From: Phyllostachys edulis
Taxonomy: Eukaryota > Streptophyta > Magnoliopsida > Poales > Poaceae
DNA length: 64,000 nucleotides
NCBI GenBank assembly: GCA_036346405.1
Contig: CM070561.1
Location: 30,908,215 to 30,972,214, forward strand
Direction: 5' to 3'
A program made the position numbers and the translations under genes. A model generated the notes under the pieces. That model was given only the letters and a program-made list of their open reading frames with translations, did not search any database and was not told where the DNA came from. The stretch's first letter is position 1, and each line of letters begins with the position of its first letter. Shown in pieces: positions 48,579 through 62,000 of the stretch.

Positions 48579-50039
48579 CTAGCCTTGATTCTTGGCTAGC
48601 CAATCCATTTCGTGAATCACATCCAATCCTTGAGATTGCAAGACTATTAAGTCCGCTAAGAAAGGTACTCCTGAGATTTCCAAAGTAATGTTTGGGCATA
48701 GGGAACTAGTCCTCATTTCCGAGCCCGGGGAAAGGATTAACATAGGGTTAACTAAAGGAGTGGTAGATAACCCATATTTTCCCACAAACTTATTTAAAAC
48801 AAAAGAATACGAAGCTCCTGAATCAAATAAAACTGATGCTAGTACTGAATTGACAAGGAACGTACCAAGGACTACATCTGGTGCAGTCTGAGCTTCTTCT
48901 GCTGTGACGTGATTCACACGTCCTTTCATATACTGAACTGATGGCTTCACAACTAGAATGCTGCCAGATGCTGGAACTCCCTGATTCGGGCGGGTTGGGG
49001 TTGCCGATTGCTGCTTCTTTGGACACTTATTGGCATAGTGTCCTACTTCATTACAATAGAAGCAAGTAACTCCTTCGACTGAGGTAGTGGGTTCCTTCTT
49101 CTGAAACTGGCTTCCGAGAGAAGTGTTACGGAAACTGGAATTAGCTGGGCGCTACGCTGGCACGGGTGCTTTAGCTGGGGAAGCATGGGATCTCCCTTGC
49201 TGAGGTGGCTGAGGCTGAGAGGGGTGAGGCTTGGGAAAACCTCCAGGGTTGAACTTCTGATTTGCCTTCCTCTTTTTGTGGTTTTCCATTTCTTGGTGCT
49301 TGCCTTCCTGACAGATAGCCTTGTTCACCAACTGTTGGAAGTCAGTGTAATCTTGAGCAACGAGGCAGACAGAAAGATCATCATTGAGCCCTTCCAAGAA
49401 ACCCTCTTGCTTGGCTTCATCAGTTGCAATATCCTCAGGTGCATAGCGATCTAGTTGATTGAACTTGTGCAGGTACTCATTGACGGAGCGGCTGCCTTGG
49501 CGCAAGGTACAAAATTCCTTCTTCGGGTGATCGTGCCTGACAGAATATGGGCACGGCAGAAAGCCTGCATGAACTCATCCCAGGTAATAGTTTGAGCATC
49601 TTCGTGAGATTGGGTGAAGTTGTCCCACCATTCGGATGCGGGTCCATTTAGTTGGTGAGAGGCAAACAGGACTCTCTCACGGTCAGTGCACTAGACCATA
49701 TCTAGTTTCTTGCTGACTGCCCTGAGCCAATCATCAGCTTCCATTGGCTCAGTGCTGCTGGAGAAGGTTGGAGGACGCATCCTCATGAATTCTAATATGT
49801 TGGTTCTCAAGGGAGGTGGAGCGTAAGCTTGAGGTTATTCTTCTTTGACTTCTTGAGTTACGTGTGTTCTTGATTGATTGTGCAAGCAGACTAATCAACT
49901 GAGCTTGGTTGGCCATCATCTGGTTCCAGTCGGGTCCTCTAGCTGGCGGGGGTGGCGGTGGTGGAATTGGGGTCCCTTGGTCACCCTCATTCCCTTTGTC
50001 TAGACTGCTGGTGCTACCACCGCCGTTGCGAGTAGTCAC
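48579..50039 (-). pseudogene. gag and protease of the truncated chromovirus
   Basis: gag starts at 50039 (MTTRNGGGSTSS) with a proline run, shifts frame near 49850 and again near 49510. RQGSRSVNEYLHKFNQLDRY (49505 onward) is the conserved gag block. A stop lies at 49152. The zinc knuckle CFYCNEVGHYANKC (about 49023-49064) is complete. Protease has LFDSGASYSF with the catalytic DSG. A stop at 48579 precedes the reverse transcriptase. Degenerate overall. Confidence 0.85.
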
Positions 50040-50479
50040 TATCTGCTAGATCTTCAAAGACTTAGGAAAGAGAGGGGAAACTAAGGGGGATAGAGTGAAA
50101 CAACCAACTCAAACAAAACAACCAACTCAAAGCTTTCCAAATAATTTTAATAGCCTACACAACGTTCTACTCGATACTCACGGTCTTTGGTGGTTCTTGC
50201 ATGACGACACTCCTTTGACAACTTCGGGTCTTGAGGTCTTGAATGTCACGGTCAAAGACCGTGAGATCGTTTATAGAAAATTTCAAGGAAAATAGGATCC
50301 AGTTAACATTGTAAAATGGTGCAGAAAGAATTAGGTAAGAAAGAATTGCTAAAGGAAGCTAAAGATGAATAGACGACCAAGATGAGGTAAGAACAATTCA
50401 TTTTTCTGGTTATATAAGATAAGTTTTGAAATCTTCAACTAGCGACCAATCTAACTAGGTTTCGACCTACAGTCGATAC

Positions 50480-50492
50480 GGCTCTGATACCA
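50480..50492 (-). other. Primer-binding site (initiator Met tRNA)
   Basis: The minus strand reads TGGTATCAGAGCC five bases inside the LTR end at 50498, as in the other chromoviruses in the window. 50040-50479 is untranslated leader. Confidence 0.9.
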
Positions 50493-50497
50493 CTTCT

Positions 50498-53400
50498 TGT
50501 CGAACCCGGGAGCGAAGGGTCCCAGATTCTCTGTGAAACACACACTAGTCCAGGAACAGCTAGTGTACACAGTCAAAAAGTGGATAACACAACCATACAA
50601 TGTCATTCATTGAAATACTTAAGGTTTAATACAAAAGGGGCATAAAGCCGAAGAGCAAAATACAGTGGAAGCAAAAGCATTAAGGTAGACCACACGATTC
50701 GCCACAGGCAATCGTCTAGAGGGCGCAGCCTAGTCGTCCAAGGTCTCATTATCCTCGTAGTATTCTTCTCCTGATCAACAATTTATTAAGCAAGGAGAGT
50801 ACAAATGAATGTACTCCGCAAGTTACACCCAATGTAATAGAATTATAATGCATGCAAGGATTCAACAAAGGGAGGTTTATATGGCTCAATTTGCATAGAG
50901 CGACATTTTTCATTTAAATACTCATACTAAGTTCCAAAGCAGTTTACATATAACTAAAATTTGTTTTCTAAATCACAAGTTTTATAGTCAGATAACATTC
51001 ATCAATAAGTGGTGAAGGATATCCTCCTATCACATGGCTAACCGCCCAATTCCCATTTGGATAGAAATCCAAAATCATTTAATGAAGCCTTTTGAAAACA
51101 AAACCAAAAGCCTAACTTGGAGTGGCTTTGCTTAGCATGTCCTTGACCGTGGACACGGCTATTCGAATAGTTTTACACTCTGTAGAGGTGGTACAACTTT
51201 ACTCACAAGAGATAATTGACTTATAATGTCCGTTTAACACACTACCGAAGGTGTGCGACTAAGTCATTATCACGAAGCCTTTACAATGCATCATCTCACC
51301 GTAGTCCCGCCTCGCTAAGGTTTCGCCCCCTTTAGATAAAAACACACCGGGTTCAAGCCCCCTCTTGCGCCAGGTGGGAATACATGAAAGTAGGTCATAA
51401 AAGACACCCACGCAACCGGATGGCACGACCACGGTGAAAGAATACAAATTAGTTGGCTAGGTCCCGCCCACACAGGACATATGGTAGTACGATGGGGCTT
51501 AGCAAGATGCAGCTCGAAGACCGCTCCTTAATTGACTTGGGCGACATTCCAATAAACCCATGGGTCTCGATCATAGAAATGATCGATCCCGTGCATTAGC
51601 ATGCACCATCCAACAACCATTTCGCCCAAGTCCAAACCATTTTTCATTTTATTTAACAAGTTTAAACATTTCAAAGATTGTATGGTATAGACATACCATA
51701 ACATTGTTCAAATCATAATTGGATTTTGGCTAATTTCCCCGAAGTAAACATTTGGGTCTAAGCTTTGTCTAAGCATAGCATTTTTCAACATGGTCTAGCT
51801 CATACTAATGTATCAACTAGATTTTTAACTAAGGTATCAAGGAATGATTGATTTAGTATCAAAGTTGGCTATACAAAGGAATATGGAATAACTAGAAGCT
51901 TAAAACGGGAATTTAAATTACTTGAATTTAAATAAGCATGCAATAATAATTTAAAACAAAATTTAAATAATTTAAAATATTGGGATTCAATATGATCAAT
52001 GATGTAACTTGCCTTGCTCAAATGCTTGAGGATCTACTTCTTCGTAATATTCGGCTTCCCCGGAGTCTTCAAAATCTACACGCGAAAAGGATCCAAATTC
52101 AAATAATACTAAATGAAATCAAATGAACTCAAAATCAAATAATTTTAGCATAGATACGTAGGTCTTGATTTTAGATGAATTTAGAAATTTGAATCACTCG
52201 AATCGGAGTTCGAATGAGGAAGTTATAACCTTCGGAAGATTGCAAAAACATAAAATGACAAAAGGAATTGATTTTCGGAAATTTTAGATTTATTTTCATT
52301 CCAAAAGCCGAGCATTGACAGTGGGGCCTGAAAGATTGTCTTGAGCCACGCTGTGTGAAGAGTCGCGCCCACGTCGGCATAATGGGGCGACGTGGTGCCA
52401 GTGTCGCACCACGTGGCGACGAGGTGGAGCCACGTCAGCGATGAGGTGGTGCCACGTCGGCACGACGACGGTGGCATTCGAGCTGCGCGGCTCACCGGTG
52501 CTTCACGCCGTGGCAAGCCCGATGAGTGGTGGCAACGTGTAGAGGAGTGCGCATTGAATCCAGGGTGCACCGAAGCGGCGGCGGTTGGTGAGGAGATGGC
52601 CGGCGGCGACGACGAGAAGCGGCGGAGGCGGCGGCTCGGTGGTGGCGATGGTGCTCCGATGGGCTCCAGGAGAAGTGAGTGTGTGCACCGGGTGCACCGC
52701 GACGAGGCGGTGCCGGCGGTGTGGTCGGAGGTGGCGGTGGAGCTTCCACGGCGGCGCTAAAGGCGGCGGCGTCCGAGGGTGGCCGGCGGTGAGGAGCTTC
52801 AATCGCGGCCGAAAGAGAGCGGGAGAGAGAGGGGGAGGAGAGGGGAAAGAGAGAGGAGGCCTTGGCGCTCGTGGTGCTCGCCTTAAATAGGCGTGGGGAG
52901 GCCGGAGGGAGGTATGGGTGCGGGGAGGTGACAGCGCACGGGAGGCGGAGTGGGTGGCGGCAGCGGGTGCAGAGGAGAACGCCGCCTTCAATGCGTGCGA
53001 CAGGGCGACGCGACGGGGTAGGTGCGGCAGCGTGAAACGTGCGCATGAGCGCGGGCAGCGTGGGCGAAGGCGTGGGGAGGAAGATGACCAGGGCGAGGCA
53101 GCGACAGGGTGCGTGGCGGCATCGGGCGCGGAGGTCATCCACGCTTTGAATGCGTGCGATGGGGCGATGGCGACGTGTGGGACAAGGGCGGTGGCGGCAA
53201 AAATGGTGCGGGCGGCGCTCGGGCCTTGGCAGCATGGGCCGGAGGTAGACAACGATCACGGCAACGGAGGCTGACAGGGTGGGCCCGCCGGTCAGAGAGA
53301 GAGGAGGGGAAAGCGGGGAAGGGCGTGGGGCTTGGTGGCCATCCGATCAAGATCGGACGGTGTCCGCGATGGGCGTGGTCAAGGAGGAGGAGGCAGCGTC

Positions 53401-53900
53401 TTTGGGCATGGGGAAGAAATAGGAAACGGGCAGAAGGAATTCGACCCAAGATGAATCGGAAGTTTTTAGGGATTTTTGATTAAATAAAATACCAGAAAAG
53501 GAAAAACATTTTTACAAAATAGCTAAAGCCGTCCAATAATTCAAGAAAAATGCACAGGACTTTCTTGAATTATTTAGAACTTAATAAAAATATTTTTAGC
53601 TTAACTCTTGCTTTTAATTTTTGCAATTAATTATTTTAACATAGGGTCAAAAGGAAAACCTCTTTTTAAAATCCAACACAAACCAAGAAAGGCTTTAAAA
53701 TAATAATTTTGACTTTTAAATCCAACAAAATCCAGAAAGCTCAATTAAACCAACTTGAATTAATTGAAGTTTAATTAATTCCAATTAAATTGCTTTTAAA
53801 TTCTAAATTTCAAATTAAGCTTTAGCAAATTAGTAAAACCAAATGGTTAGTTTTAAATTTTGAAAATTTTCAAAAAGGCTCTGAAAAACAGGATGTTACA
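50498..53900 (-). repeat. LTR of the truncated chromovirus (3403 bp)
   Basis: On the minus strand it begins TGTAACATCCTGTTTTTC and ends CCGGGTTCGACA. It holds a TATA-like CTATTTAAGG at about 52882-52891, a very GC-rich leader (52390-53460) whose long frames on both strands are compositional, the CTATTCGAATAG palindrome (51159-51170) and the GAGTAC...GTACTC hairpin (50797-50816). Confidence 0.88.
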
Positions 53901-54924
53901 GTTCTGTTTGGGTTGATAAGTGGCGCGAGAGGGGGCCAGGACGGCAAATCCTTAGCGAGTAGAACCGAGTCAAAATGGAACTTTGTAAAAGCTCTGTGAT
54001 AATCACTTAGTCGCACGCCTTCAGAAGCGTGACATGTCTAACATTAAAAGGTCAATATCTCTTGTGGGTCAAGCTGTGCAACCTCCGTAGAGTGTAAAAC
54101 TATTCGAGTAGTCATGTCTCCAGTTATGGACAATGCTTGGTGATTTCACATGAGGGGTAGACTTTATCAAAAAGGTTGGAATGGTTTGGATGGATCGGAG
54201 TAGTTGGTTTTGGTTGATGGTTGGGAAGTGAACGGTGCTCACTAGTTGTTTCAAAGAAACTTGATTACTTATGTATTAATCTTTTAAATTGTGCTTTACA
54301 ATCTACTTACTGTATTTACTGTCAATGTTGCTTTCCGCAAAATAGCCATAAAGCTATCCTTGTCAAGCCTTGCATGAATATAATTTGCATACATTTCCCT
54401 ACGACTTGCTGAGTACTTTAAAAGTACTCACGGCTTTGCGCCATTTGTTGATCAGTCGCTGAAGAAGAACCAGGGAACACCCAGTTCTATGAGGAAAACT
54501 ATTTCGAAGACTCTGTGAATTAGGTCGCGTTCTCTAGTCGATTGTCTGTGGGCATGTCGGATGGCCTCCACGAGATGTTTTGTTCACCGCCACAACTTAT
54601 CTTTCATTGTTAAGCCCTGCGTGGCAAACTTTGTAAGACTTGACCATAAGGTTCTTTTGCTACTAAGTATTAATTTGTCTGCTTCATCTGCTGTTTTGTT
54701 GTATGGATATGATTACATCAATGTTGCAACTGTGTGAGCTAGCTACTGATCTGGAACTAGTTCAGAATACACAGAGGGTCTCGGAGTTGTATATCCGGGG
54801 TCCTGACCGAGATGGTATCAGAGTCACATCGACTGTAGGATGCAACCATAGATAGCATGGTCATTTAGTCGAAAACTTCAAAATTTATTTTGTAAATCAA
54901 ACCAACAAGATTAACATGAATAGC
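53901..54924 (+). repeat. 3' part of a third chromovirus LTR, with primer site
   Basis: GTGGCGCGAGAGGGGGCCAG, CTTAGTCGCACGCCTTC, CTATTCGAGTAG (54100-54111) and TGAGTAC...GTACTCA (54410-54430) follow in the same order as in the LTR at 50498-53900 read on its minus strand. TGGTATCAGAG at 54813-54823 is the primer site, so the LTR ended just before it. Its 5' part is missing at 53901, and the element interior is interrupted at 54924 by the next retroelement. Confidence 0.75.
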
Positions 54925-54984
54925 TGTGAGGACCTCTTCTCAGGTTATGCAGGGGAGTCCGGGAGGACCATTCTTTTTTTTAAC

Positions 54985-55070
54985 AACCGGTACTACCGTG
55001 ACAAGGGCAGCGGTAGTACCTCACCACAACCGGTACTACCGCGACAAGAAGAACCGCAGTAGTACCGCAC
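54985..55070. repeat. CGGTACTACCG cluster
   Basis: AACCGGTACTACCG occurs at 54985 and 55028 (period 43) with the inverted CGGTAGTACC between and after. The arms can form short hairpins in the terminal part of the LTR. Confidence 0.75.
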
Positions 55071-57593
55071 GGCAAAACCTGACGGGAGGTCCGACAAGGA
55101 CTCTCAGGAAGATCCCGTAGGACCACCTGGAGCTCCTGCCTCTGTGCACCGAGCTAGTCCCAGGATACCAGATGCTAGCTCGCATAGAACCACTTCAGTA
55201 CAATCACAACCACAAGGTCAAGACAAGAGATGAAACAGACAAATTAAACTTAGTATTAAACAAGACCTTATGGTCCAAGCTTGTTTACAGGAGGTTTGCC
55301 ACTTGGGCTTACAAACCGACAACAAAAGAACCTTGGCAGCCGAAACACCAAAACGCGTAGATGCCAACCGGCAAGCCCACAGGCTGTCGAGTGGAGGACG
55401 TCCTAGGCAGCGGGATCATCAAAGAAATCCTCTTCAAAGAGGTTTGAGCTTCCTTGCACTTGGTCATCTTCATGCACTGCTTTGACACAGGGCTTAGAGC
55501 CATGAGTACTTTTGAATGTACTCAGCAAATCACAAGAGAGCATTATGCAATTAATAATCATGCAATGGCTTACCAATGGAGAGTTGTATGGTTAGTTCCA
55601 CAAAGCAATATTTGACAGTAAATAACATAATAGATTGCAAGGCATCAAGTTAAAACAATAATACTTAACTACATTTGTTTGAAAAGAAGGGAGTGAGCAC
55701 CCACTCACATCCAAACCACTTGGGGGTGGTCTGGTTGCACCCACAACCAGGACCTCTCCCAAGGCCTCTCTAGAGCACCAACTCTAGAGCTCGAACCTAG
55801 CCCCTGGACCACATCTCAAGCCAGCCATGACCCCTCTAAAGCCGGCCAAGGTCTCTTTGAGGCAAGGCCACGGCCTCTCGCAGAAGTGCCCAGGGAACAC
55901 AAATTTCACAAAAGCTGCCCCTTTCACCATTTTCACTGGGCATTGTCCAAGACCAAGGACTTAGCTATTCGAATAGATTTTACACTCTACAGAGGTGTAC
56001 AACTTTACCCACAATCCACGATCTCTCTAGCGGGACGGGTTCCGAAAAGACCCATGCTCACTTCCGAAGGTGAGCAGTCTAGAGAGCGCGGCAAGGCCTT
56101 TACAAAGCTTTGAACTAACTTAGAGCTGCCCGCTAAGGTTTCGCAATTCCCCCCTACCGGGTTATCGGGTGCCCCCTCTCGCGCCAACACCTCACGCGCT
56201 CAACCACAACAGAACCGAGTCAGCTCATTGCTAATTATTCAGCCCAGACCACTCCCATAAAGTGATCTTGTGGTTGCACTGATCGACACATATCAATAGA
56301 ACACAAAGTTAAGTCCAGGTAAGACTTCCACAACCCCATGTGCAAAGCACCCACTTCTCACTCCCTGCCTTCTTGCCCAAGCAAAACCATTTTGTGATTA
56401 ACCCTGGCCAAAGGACCACTAGGTCCTGGCACAACCAAATTTTAATAAAGTGGTCTCGCACCACAGTCAACACAACATACGGTATCCCACCATAGTTGCT
56501 TAACAGTGACACCAACCACAAATTCCATAGATCATTAGTCAAGATTATTAATTAATGAAGCATGATTCACCAGACCCACGATTCTACAGCAAGACTAAGC
56601 ATAAACTTACGGTCCTGTGTTGGCAATATCAAGCAATACCAACTAAAATACCCAACCTAGAGTTTCCAAAGGGAATATGTCAACATGTCCAGCAACAAGT
56701 CCAAAGGAGGCATAATATCAAGTGAGGAAGAATAGCTACTGCCCAAACATTTTCATATAAAAATAGCCATGCATGTTAAAGTAAAACAAAATATATTTAA
56801 AAGGCTAGGCTCAACATGATCAAGGGCTGTGACTTGCCTTCGTCAAGCGATCTTGGTCCTTGGTTTGAAGCTAGGGTCCAAATACTCCTCAAGCTCGGGA
56901 TCTACACGATCGCAAAGAACCAAATAAGCAAAACTACTATAGGCAAAAGAACTCAAAAAGACTCAAAAGAACCAGAGCACAACTCAACCCAAAAACCAGG
57001 CAAACAGAAGGCCCTAAAACAAGAGGGGAGATCCAAAGCAAGAGAGGGTGGTCTCTAGGCGAGAGTCCAGCAAAGATTCACAAGGAGGCCTTCTGGCGAA
57101 GAAAGGAGTAACTCCCACGGTTGCACACGATGGAGCTTCGAGCTCAAGCGTAGAAGGAGCTAGGTGACGGTAGGGAGGCTAGCAAAGGAGCCAAAGGTTA
57201 CAAAGGCAAGCCCACCCAAGCTATTCATAGCCGACCAGTGGTGAGGGCAAGGAAACAGCTCAGGAAAATGTGTCAATGATCGGTGGGGTTAGGACAGGGC
57301 ATGTCCTAAAAAGAAATAAACAATGCACCCTAGAAGTGACTACATTTATTGTGCTATGACACTAAAAGGAGGTCCTAGGCAGGAGGTCCAGAGACTCGAA
57401 GTAGTCTAAAAGATGGACAAGATAATGCCGGCGGCAGTAGCACCGTGTTCAAGAAGAGGTACGACTGGATAACGGTAGTTCTGGGTTTATGATGTGGTAC
57501 AACCGCAAGCTGGAAAGGGCCTTAACGGCTGAGACCAACAAAGGAGAGGTCTTAACGGCTTGGATTCTCAAAAAGGAGAACCTAAACGGTTAA

Positions 57594-58070
57594 GATCAAA
57601 AGCAAGGGGAGGTCCTGATGGTTAGATCTCCAAAGGGAGGTCCTACGGTCAAGATCAAAATGGCAAGGAGGTCCTGACGGTTGGATCTCCAAAAGGGAAG
57701 TCCTACGGTCAAGATCAAAAGGGCAAGGAGGTCCTGACGGTTGGATCTCCAAAGGGAGGTCCTCTGATCCAAGATCAAAAGGCAAGGAGGTCCTGACGGT
57801 TGGATCTCCAAAAGGGAGGTCCTACGGTCAAGATCAAAAGGGCAAGGAGGTCCTAACAGTTGGATCTCCAAAAGGGGAGGTCCGTGCGGTTAAGATCTCC
57901 AGAGAGGAGGTCCTAATGGCCAGATCTAAATAAGGGAGATGCATGCGGTTAAGATCTCGAGAGGAGGTCCTAACGGCGAGATCTGAACAACGGAGAATGC
58001 TCAGCGGTTAAGATCTCGAGAGATGAGGTCCTAACGGCGGATCTGAACAAGGGAGAGGTCCGGAAACAAG
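57594..58070. repeat. ~60-bp minisatellite, eight copies
   Basis: Units start at 57594, 57653, 57713, 57773, 57832, 57894, 57953 and 58012 with GATCAAAA or GATCTC and share GGAGGTCCTGACGGTTGGAT. The first five are similar; the last three are a diverged subtype. A further degenerate unit precedes at about 57528. Confidence 0.92.
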
Positions 58071-59008
58071 GATATCTTGAGGAAAGCTAGGGCCGTTAGA
58101 TCAAGATCGAGCAGGGCCAAGCAAAGGGGCCGTTCGGACCGAGCGAGGCCTCACAGATTAGGGCCATCCGTCTGAATCGGATGGCTCTCAAGGAGGGAGA
58201 CGTTCGGACCACTCGAACGCACCCTCAAGATCGGGCCGTCAAAAGCATCAGCGGTCTGAAGTGGGAAGGTTAAACCTAAAGCGATGCGATCAAGAAAACA
58301 AATGATAGGTTCGCAAGGACACAAGGGAGGTCTTCAAGGAGTCAAGGGAGGTCCTTTGGACTCTAAGGAGGTTCAACAGGCAAGGTAGGTCCAAAAAGGC
58401 TCAAAGGAGGTCTTAACAAAGGTGGTAGTTCCGGCACTACCACAGCGGCACGACCGGAGGTCGGAAGTACCGAAACGGAGAAGGTAAAACCAAAGTAGAG
58501 TCTTTGCAGAATTCGAGCAGATGATACGACCGCTAAAGGGATGGAGGTAATATCAAGAACCGACTGAACCATCCTTGAGGAGGTCGAGAGGAAGGAAACA
58601 AAGCCAAACTTGGCTTTGAGAAGTCAAGGGTTTTGAAACATAAACAGGGCTTGATCCTCAACAGGAGGTCCAAAACAAGGGAAGGTCTAAACAGAGGATG
58701 AGATTTAAACGGAGAGGGAGGTTTTAATCCCAAAGAGATTCAAACCAACAAAGGAAGTTTAAAGAGGGGTTAAACCAAAAGGCACACAGAGAAGCTTAGG
58801 AGGAAACCAAACCAAGGAACACCAAACAACAACGAAGAGCCCCAACCAGCAGAGAACACCAACAAGGGACTTAGTTCATGTTCGGTTAGGTCAAGTTAAA
58901 CTCTCCAAATTCCAAAATACCAAGTTAAGCTTGAACCGGCAAATAAACCAAATGGTTCCTTTTTATTTTGAAAACTGGCAAGAACTCTAGAACAAACGGG
59001 ACGTTACA

Positions 59009-59050
59009 AACCTTCACCCCTTAAGGGAATCTCGACCCCGAGAATCAGGT
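59009..59050 (-). other. Polypurine-type tract before the 3' LTR
   Basis: On the minus strand AAGGGGTGAAGGTT lies immediately upstream of the LTR start at 59008, in the position of the plus-strand primer. Confidence 0.5.
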
Positions 59051-62000
59051 TTAGCTATAGAATAGGTGGGGGAACCCCTTCTTGAGGTCCTCTTCACGCT
59101 CCCAAGTCGCTTCCGCTGCAGTGTGGTTGCTCCATTGCACTTTGCAAAGCTTGATGGTCTTGGTCCTTGTGACTCTTTCTAACACGTCCAAGATCTTGAT
59201 CGGTTGCTCTTTGTAAGTGAGGTCTTCTTGGAGGTCCATAGCTTCTAGTGGCATTTGGTCTTCTGGGACTCTTAAACATTTCTTCAATTGTGATACATGA
59301 AATACATCATGCACTCCAGCCAGCAAGCTGAGGAGGGAGGTCTATCTTGTAGGCCACTTCACCCTTTCGGGAAAGAATTGGGAAAGGTCCAATGAACCTT
59401 GGAGCTAGCTTCCCACTGACTCTAAACTGCTGCATTCCTTTGAGAGGTGACACTTTGAGGTACACTTGATCTCCAGGGGCGAAAACTAGATCTCGGTGCC
59501 TATTGTCTGCATAGCTCTTTTGCCTTGTTTGAGCAGTCTTCAACTTTTCTCTTATTGACTTCACTTGGTCTTCAGCTTCTTTCAAAAGATCTGGTCCAAG
59601 AACCTGTCCTTCGCCATTCTCTGTCCAGTACAAGGGTGTTCTACACTTTCTTCCATATAGAGCTTCAAAAAGAGACATTTAGAGGCTTGCTTGATAGCTG
59701 TTATTATAGGAGAATTCAGCATATGGCATCATTCGGTCCCAACTAGCTTGCTTTTCTAGGGCACAAGCCCGAAGCATGTCTTCAAGTACTTGGTTAACTC
59801 TCTCAGTTTGGCCATCAGTTTGGGGGTGATAAGCTGTGCTGAAATTGAGGTCTGTGCCCAAGGCATCATATAGCTTTTGCCAAAACTTGGAGGTGAACTG
59901 AGATCCCCTGTCTGATACTATTTTCTTTGGGACACCATGCAAACACACTAACTTTGCCATGTAGATCTCTGCCAATTTGTCTCCAGAATAAGTGGTCTTC
60001 ACAGGAATAAAATGAGCCATCTTGGTTAGTCTATCCATAATAACCCAAATAGAGTCAAAACCAGCTTGAGTTCGGGGTAGACCAGTTATAAAGTCCATCC
60101 TGACCTCTTCCCATTTCCACTCGGGTATGGGCAAAGGTACCAAAAGACCTCCAGGTCTTTGGTGCACAGCCTTGACCTTTTGACAAGTATCACATTTGGC
60201 CACATAATCCGCAATTTCTCTCTTCATACTAGGCCACCAATACATTTCCTTGATGTCTGGATACATCTTTGTAGCTCCTGGGTGAATAGAATACAACGCT
60301 TCATGGGCTTCCTTGAGCAGTACCCTTTTGAGCTCTAGGTTGTTTGGCACACATAACCTTTTGTCAAACCAAACAGTCCCCTGCTCATCTTCAGAAAACC
60401 TTAAAGATTTCCCTTTCCTCATGTTGGACTTGATTTCTTGAATGCCAGCATCTTCAACTTGAGCTGCTCTGATCTGATTTTTCAAGGTAGGTTGCACTTC
60501 AAGGGCTGCTAAAGATCCTTCTTCAACTAGTTCAAGTCTGAGTTTCTGAAATTCTTCATGCAAAGTGGGTTGGTTTTCTCTGACCATCAGTGTGCTGCTA
60601 TAGACTTTCCTACTCAGAGCATCAGCCACTACATTGGCTTTATCAGGATGATAGTGAATTCCCAAATTATAGTCTTTAATTAGTTCTATCCACATTCTTT
60701 GCCTCATGTTCAGATCAACTTGAGTAAATATGTACTTTAAGCTCTTGTGATCTGTGTAGATTTCACATCTGTTTCCAATAAGATAGTGGCGCCAAATCTT
60801 CAAAGCATGCACTACTGCAGCCAGTTCTAGGTCATGAGTAGGATAATTTGCTTCATGGGGCCTCAATTGTCGTGAGGCATAGGCTACCACTCTTCTTTCT
60901 TGCATTAAGACACAGCCAAGTCCTTGCTTTGATGCATCACAATAGACTTCAAAGTCCTTTCTAACATCTGGCAAAACCAAAACTGAGGCAGAGGTCAACC
61001 TTTTCTTGAGCTCTTGAAAACTTTGCTCACAATCAGGGGTCCATGAGAACTTCTTCTCTTTCTTCAATAGCTGAGTTAGAGGTCTTGCAATCCGAGAAAA
61101 ACCTTCAATAAATCTTCTGTAATACCCTGCCATACCAAGGAAACTTCGAACTTGAGGTACTGACTTAGGAGATTCCCAATTGAGTACATCTTGGACCTTG
61201 CTGGGGTTGACGGAGACTCCTTTTTCAGATAAGACATGGCCTAAAAAGACCACTTCTTTTAACCAAAACTCACATTTACTGAACTTAGCAAATAGCTTAT
61301 GAGCTCTTAGCTTCTCCAAAACCGAATGGAGGTGGTCTGCATGCTCTACTTCACTTTTGGAATAGACAAGGATGTCATCAATAAAAACAATGACAAACTT
61401 GTCTAGGAACTCCATAAACACTCTATTCATCAAATTCATAAAGTAGGCAGGGGTATTGGTCAGTCCAAATGACATAACAGTAAACTCAAATAGCCCATAT
61501 CTTGTTGAAAAAGCTGTCTTTGGTATATCTTCTTTACAAATCTTGAGTTGGTGGTACCCTGTCCTCAAATCTATCTTTGAGAATACAGCAGCTTCCTTCA
61601 GTTGATCAAATAAATCATCGATTCTTGGCAAAGGGCACTTATTCTTGATGGTGACATCATTAAGAGCTCTGTAGTCTACACACATTCTTTGAGTTCCATC
61701 CTTCTTGGGCACAAATATCACTAGAGCTCCCCAAGGTGAAGAGCTAGGTCTAATAAAACCTTTGCTCAACATATCTTCAATCTGTTGTTTCAATTCCACC
61801 TGGTCATCAACATGCAACCTATAAGGTCTTTTGGAGATAGGGGAGGTCCCTGGAACAAGGTTAATAACAAACTCAATGTCTCTGTCTGGAGGCATTCCTG
61901 GGAGCTCATCAGGGAACACATCTTCAAAATCCCGAACCACAGGGACGTCTTTTAAAGCTAGAACTTGAGTACTGCAAGCTAAAGCTCCAGCAAGCTTTTC

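Larger units (their letters stand above)
47373..53900 (-). mobile_element. Truncated minus-strand chromovirus
   Basis: On the minus strand: LTR (53900 to 50498), primer site, gag, protease, reverse transcriptase and the first part of RNase H, then a break at 47373. Integrase, chromodomain and the normal 3' LTR are missing. An inverted LTR head follows instead. Flanking bases do not form a duplication. Sequence motifs resemble the other chromoviruses here but the LTR is a different family. Confidence 0.88.
54925..59008 (-). repeat. 3' LTR of the minus-strand chromovirus (4084 bp)
   Basis: Minus-strand start TGTAACGTCCCGTTTGTTC and end CCTCACA. It contains a 60-bp minisatellite (57594-58070), CGTTCGGACCA at 58201-58211, the CTATTCGAATAG palindrome (55965-55976), a TGAGTAC...GTACTCA hairpin (55503-55524) and a cluster of CGGTACTACCG palindromes near its end (54985-55070). 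The word AGGTCCT recurs throughout. A TATA-like GCTATGAATAGC lies at about 57221-57232 on the minus strand. Frames inside are not genes. Confidence 0.88.

Noticed and set aside
52492..53483. Long overlapping frames on both strands (up to 255 codons)
   Set aside because: They lie in the GC-rich leader of an LTR, are Arg/Pro/Ala-rich on one strand and Gly/Arg-rich on the other, and match no family; composition explains them.
57596..57871. Repeat protein with a ~20-residue period on the minus strand
   Set aside because: It is the translation of the 60-bp LTR minisatellite, whose unit length varies 58-62 bp and breaks the frame.
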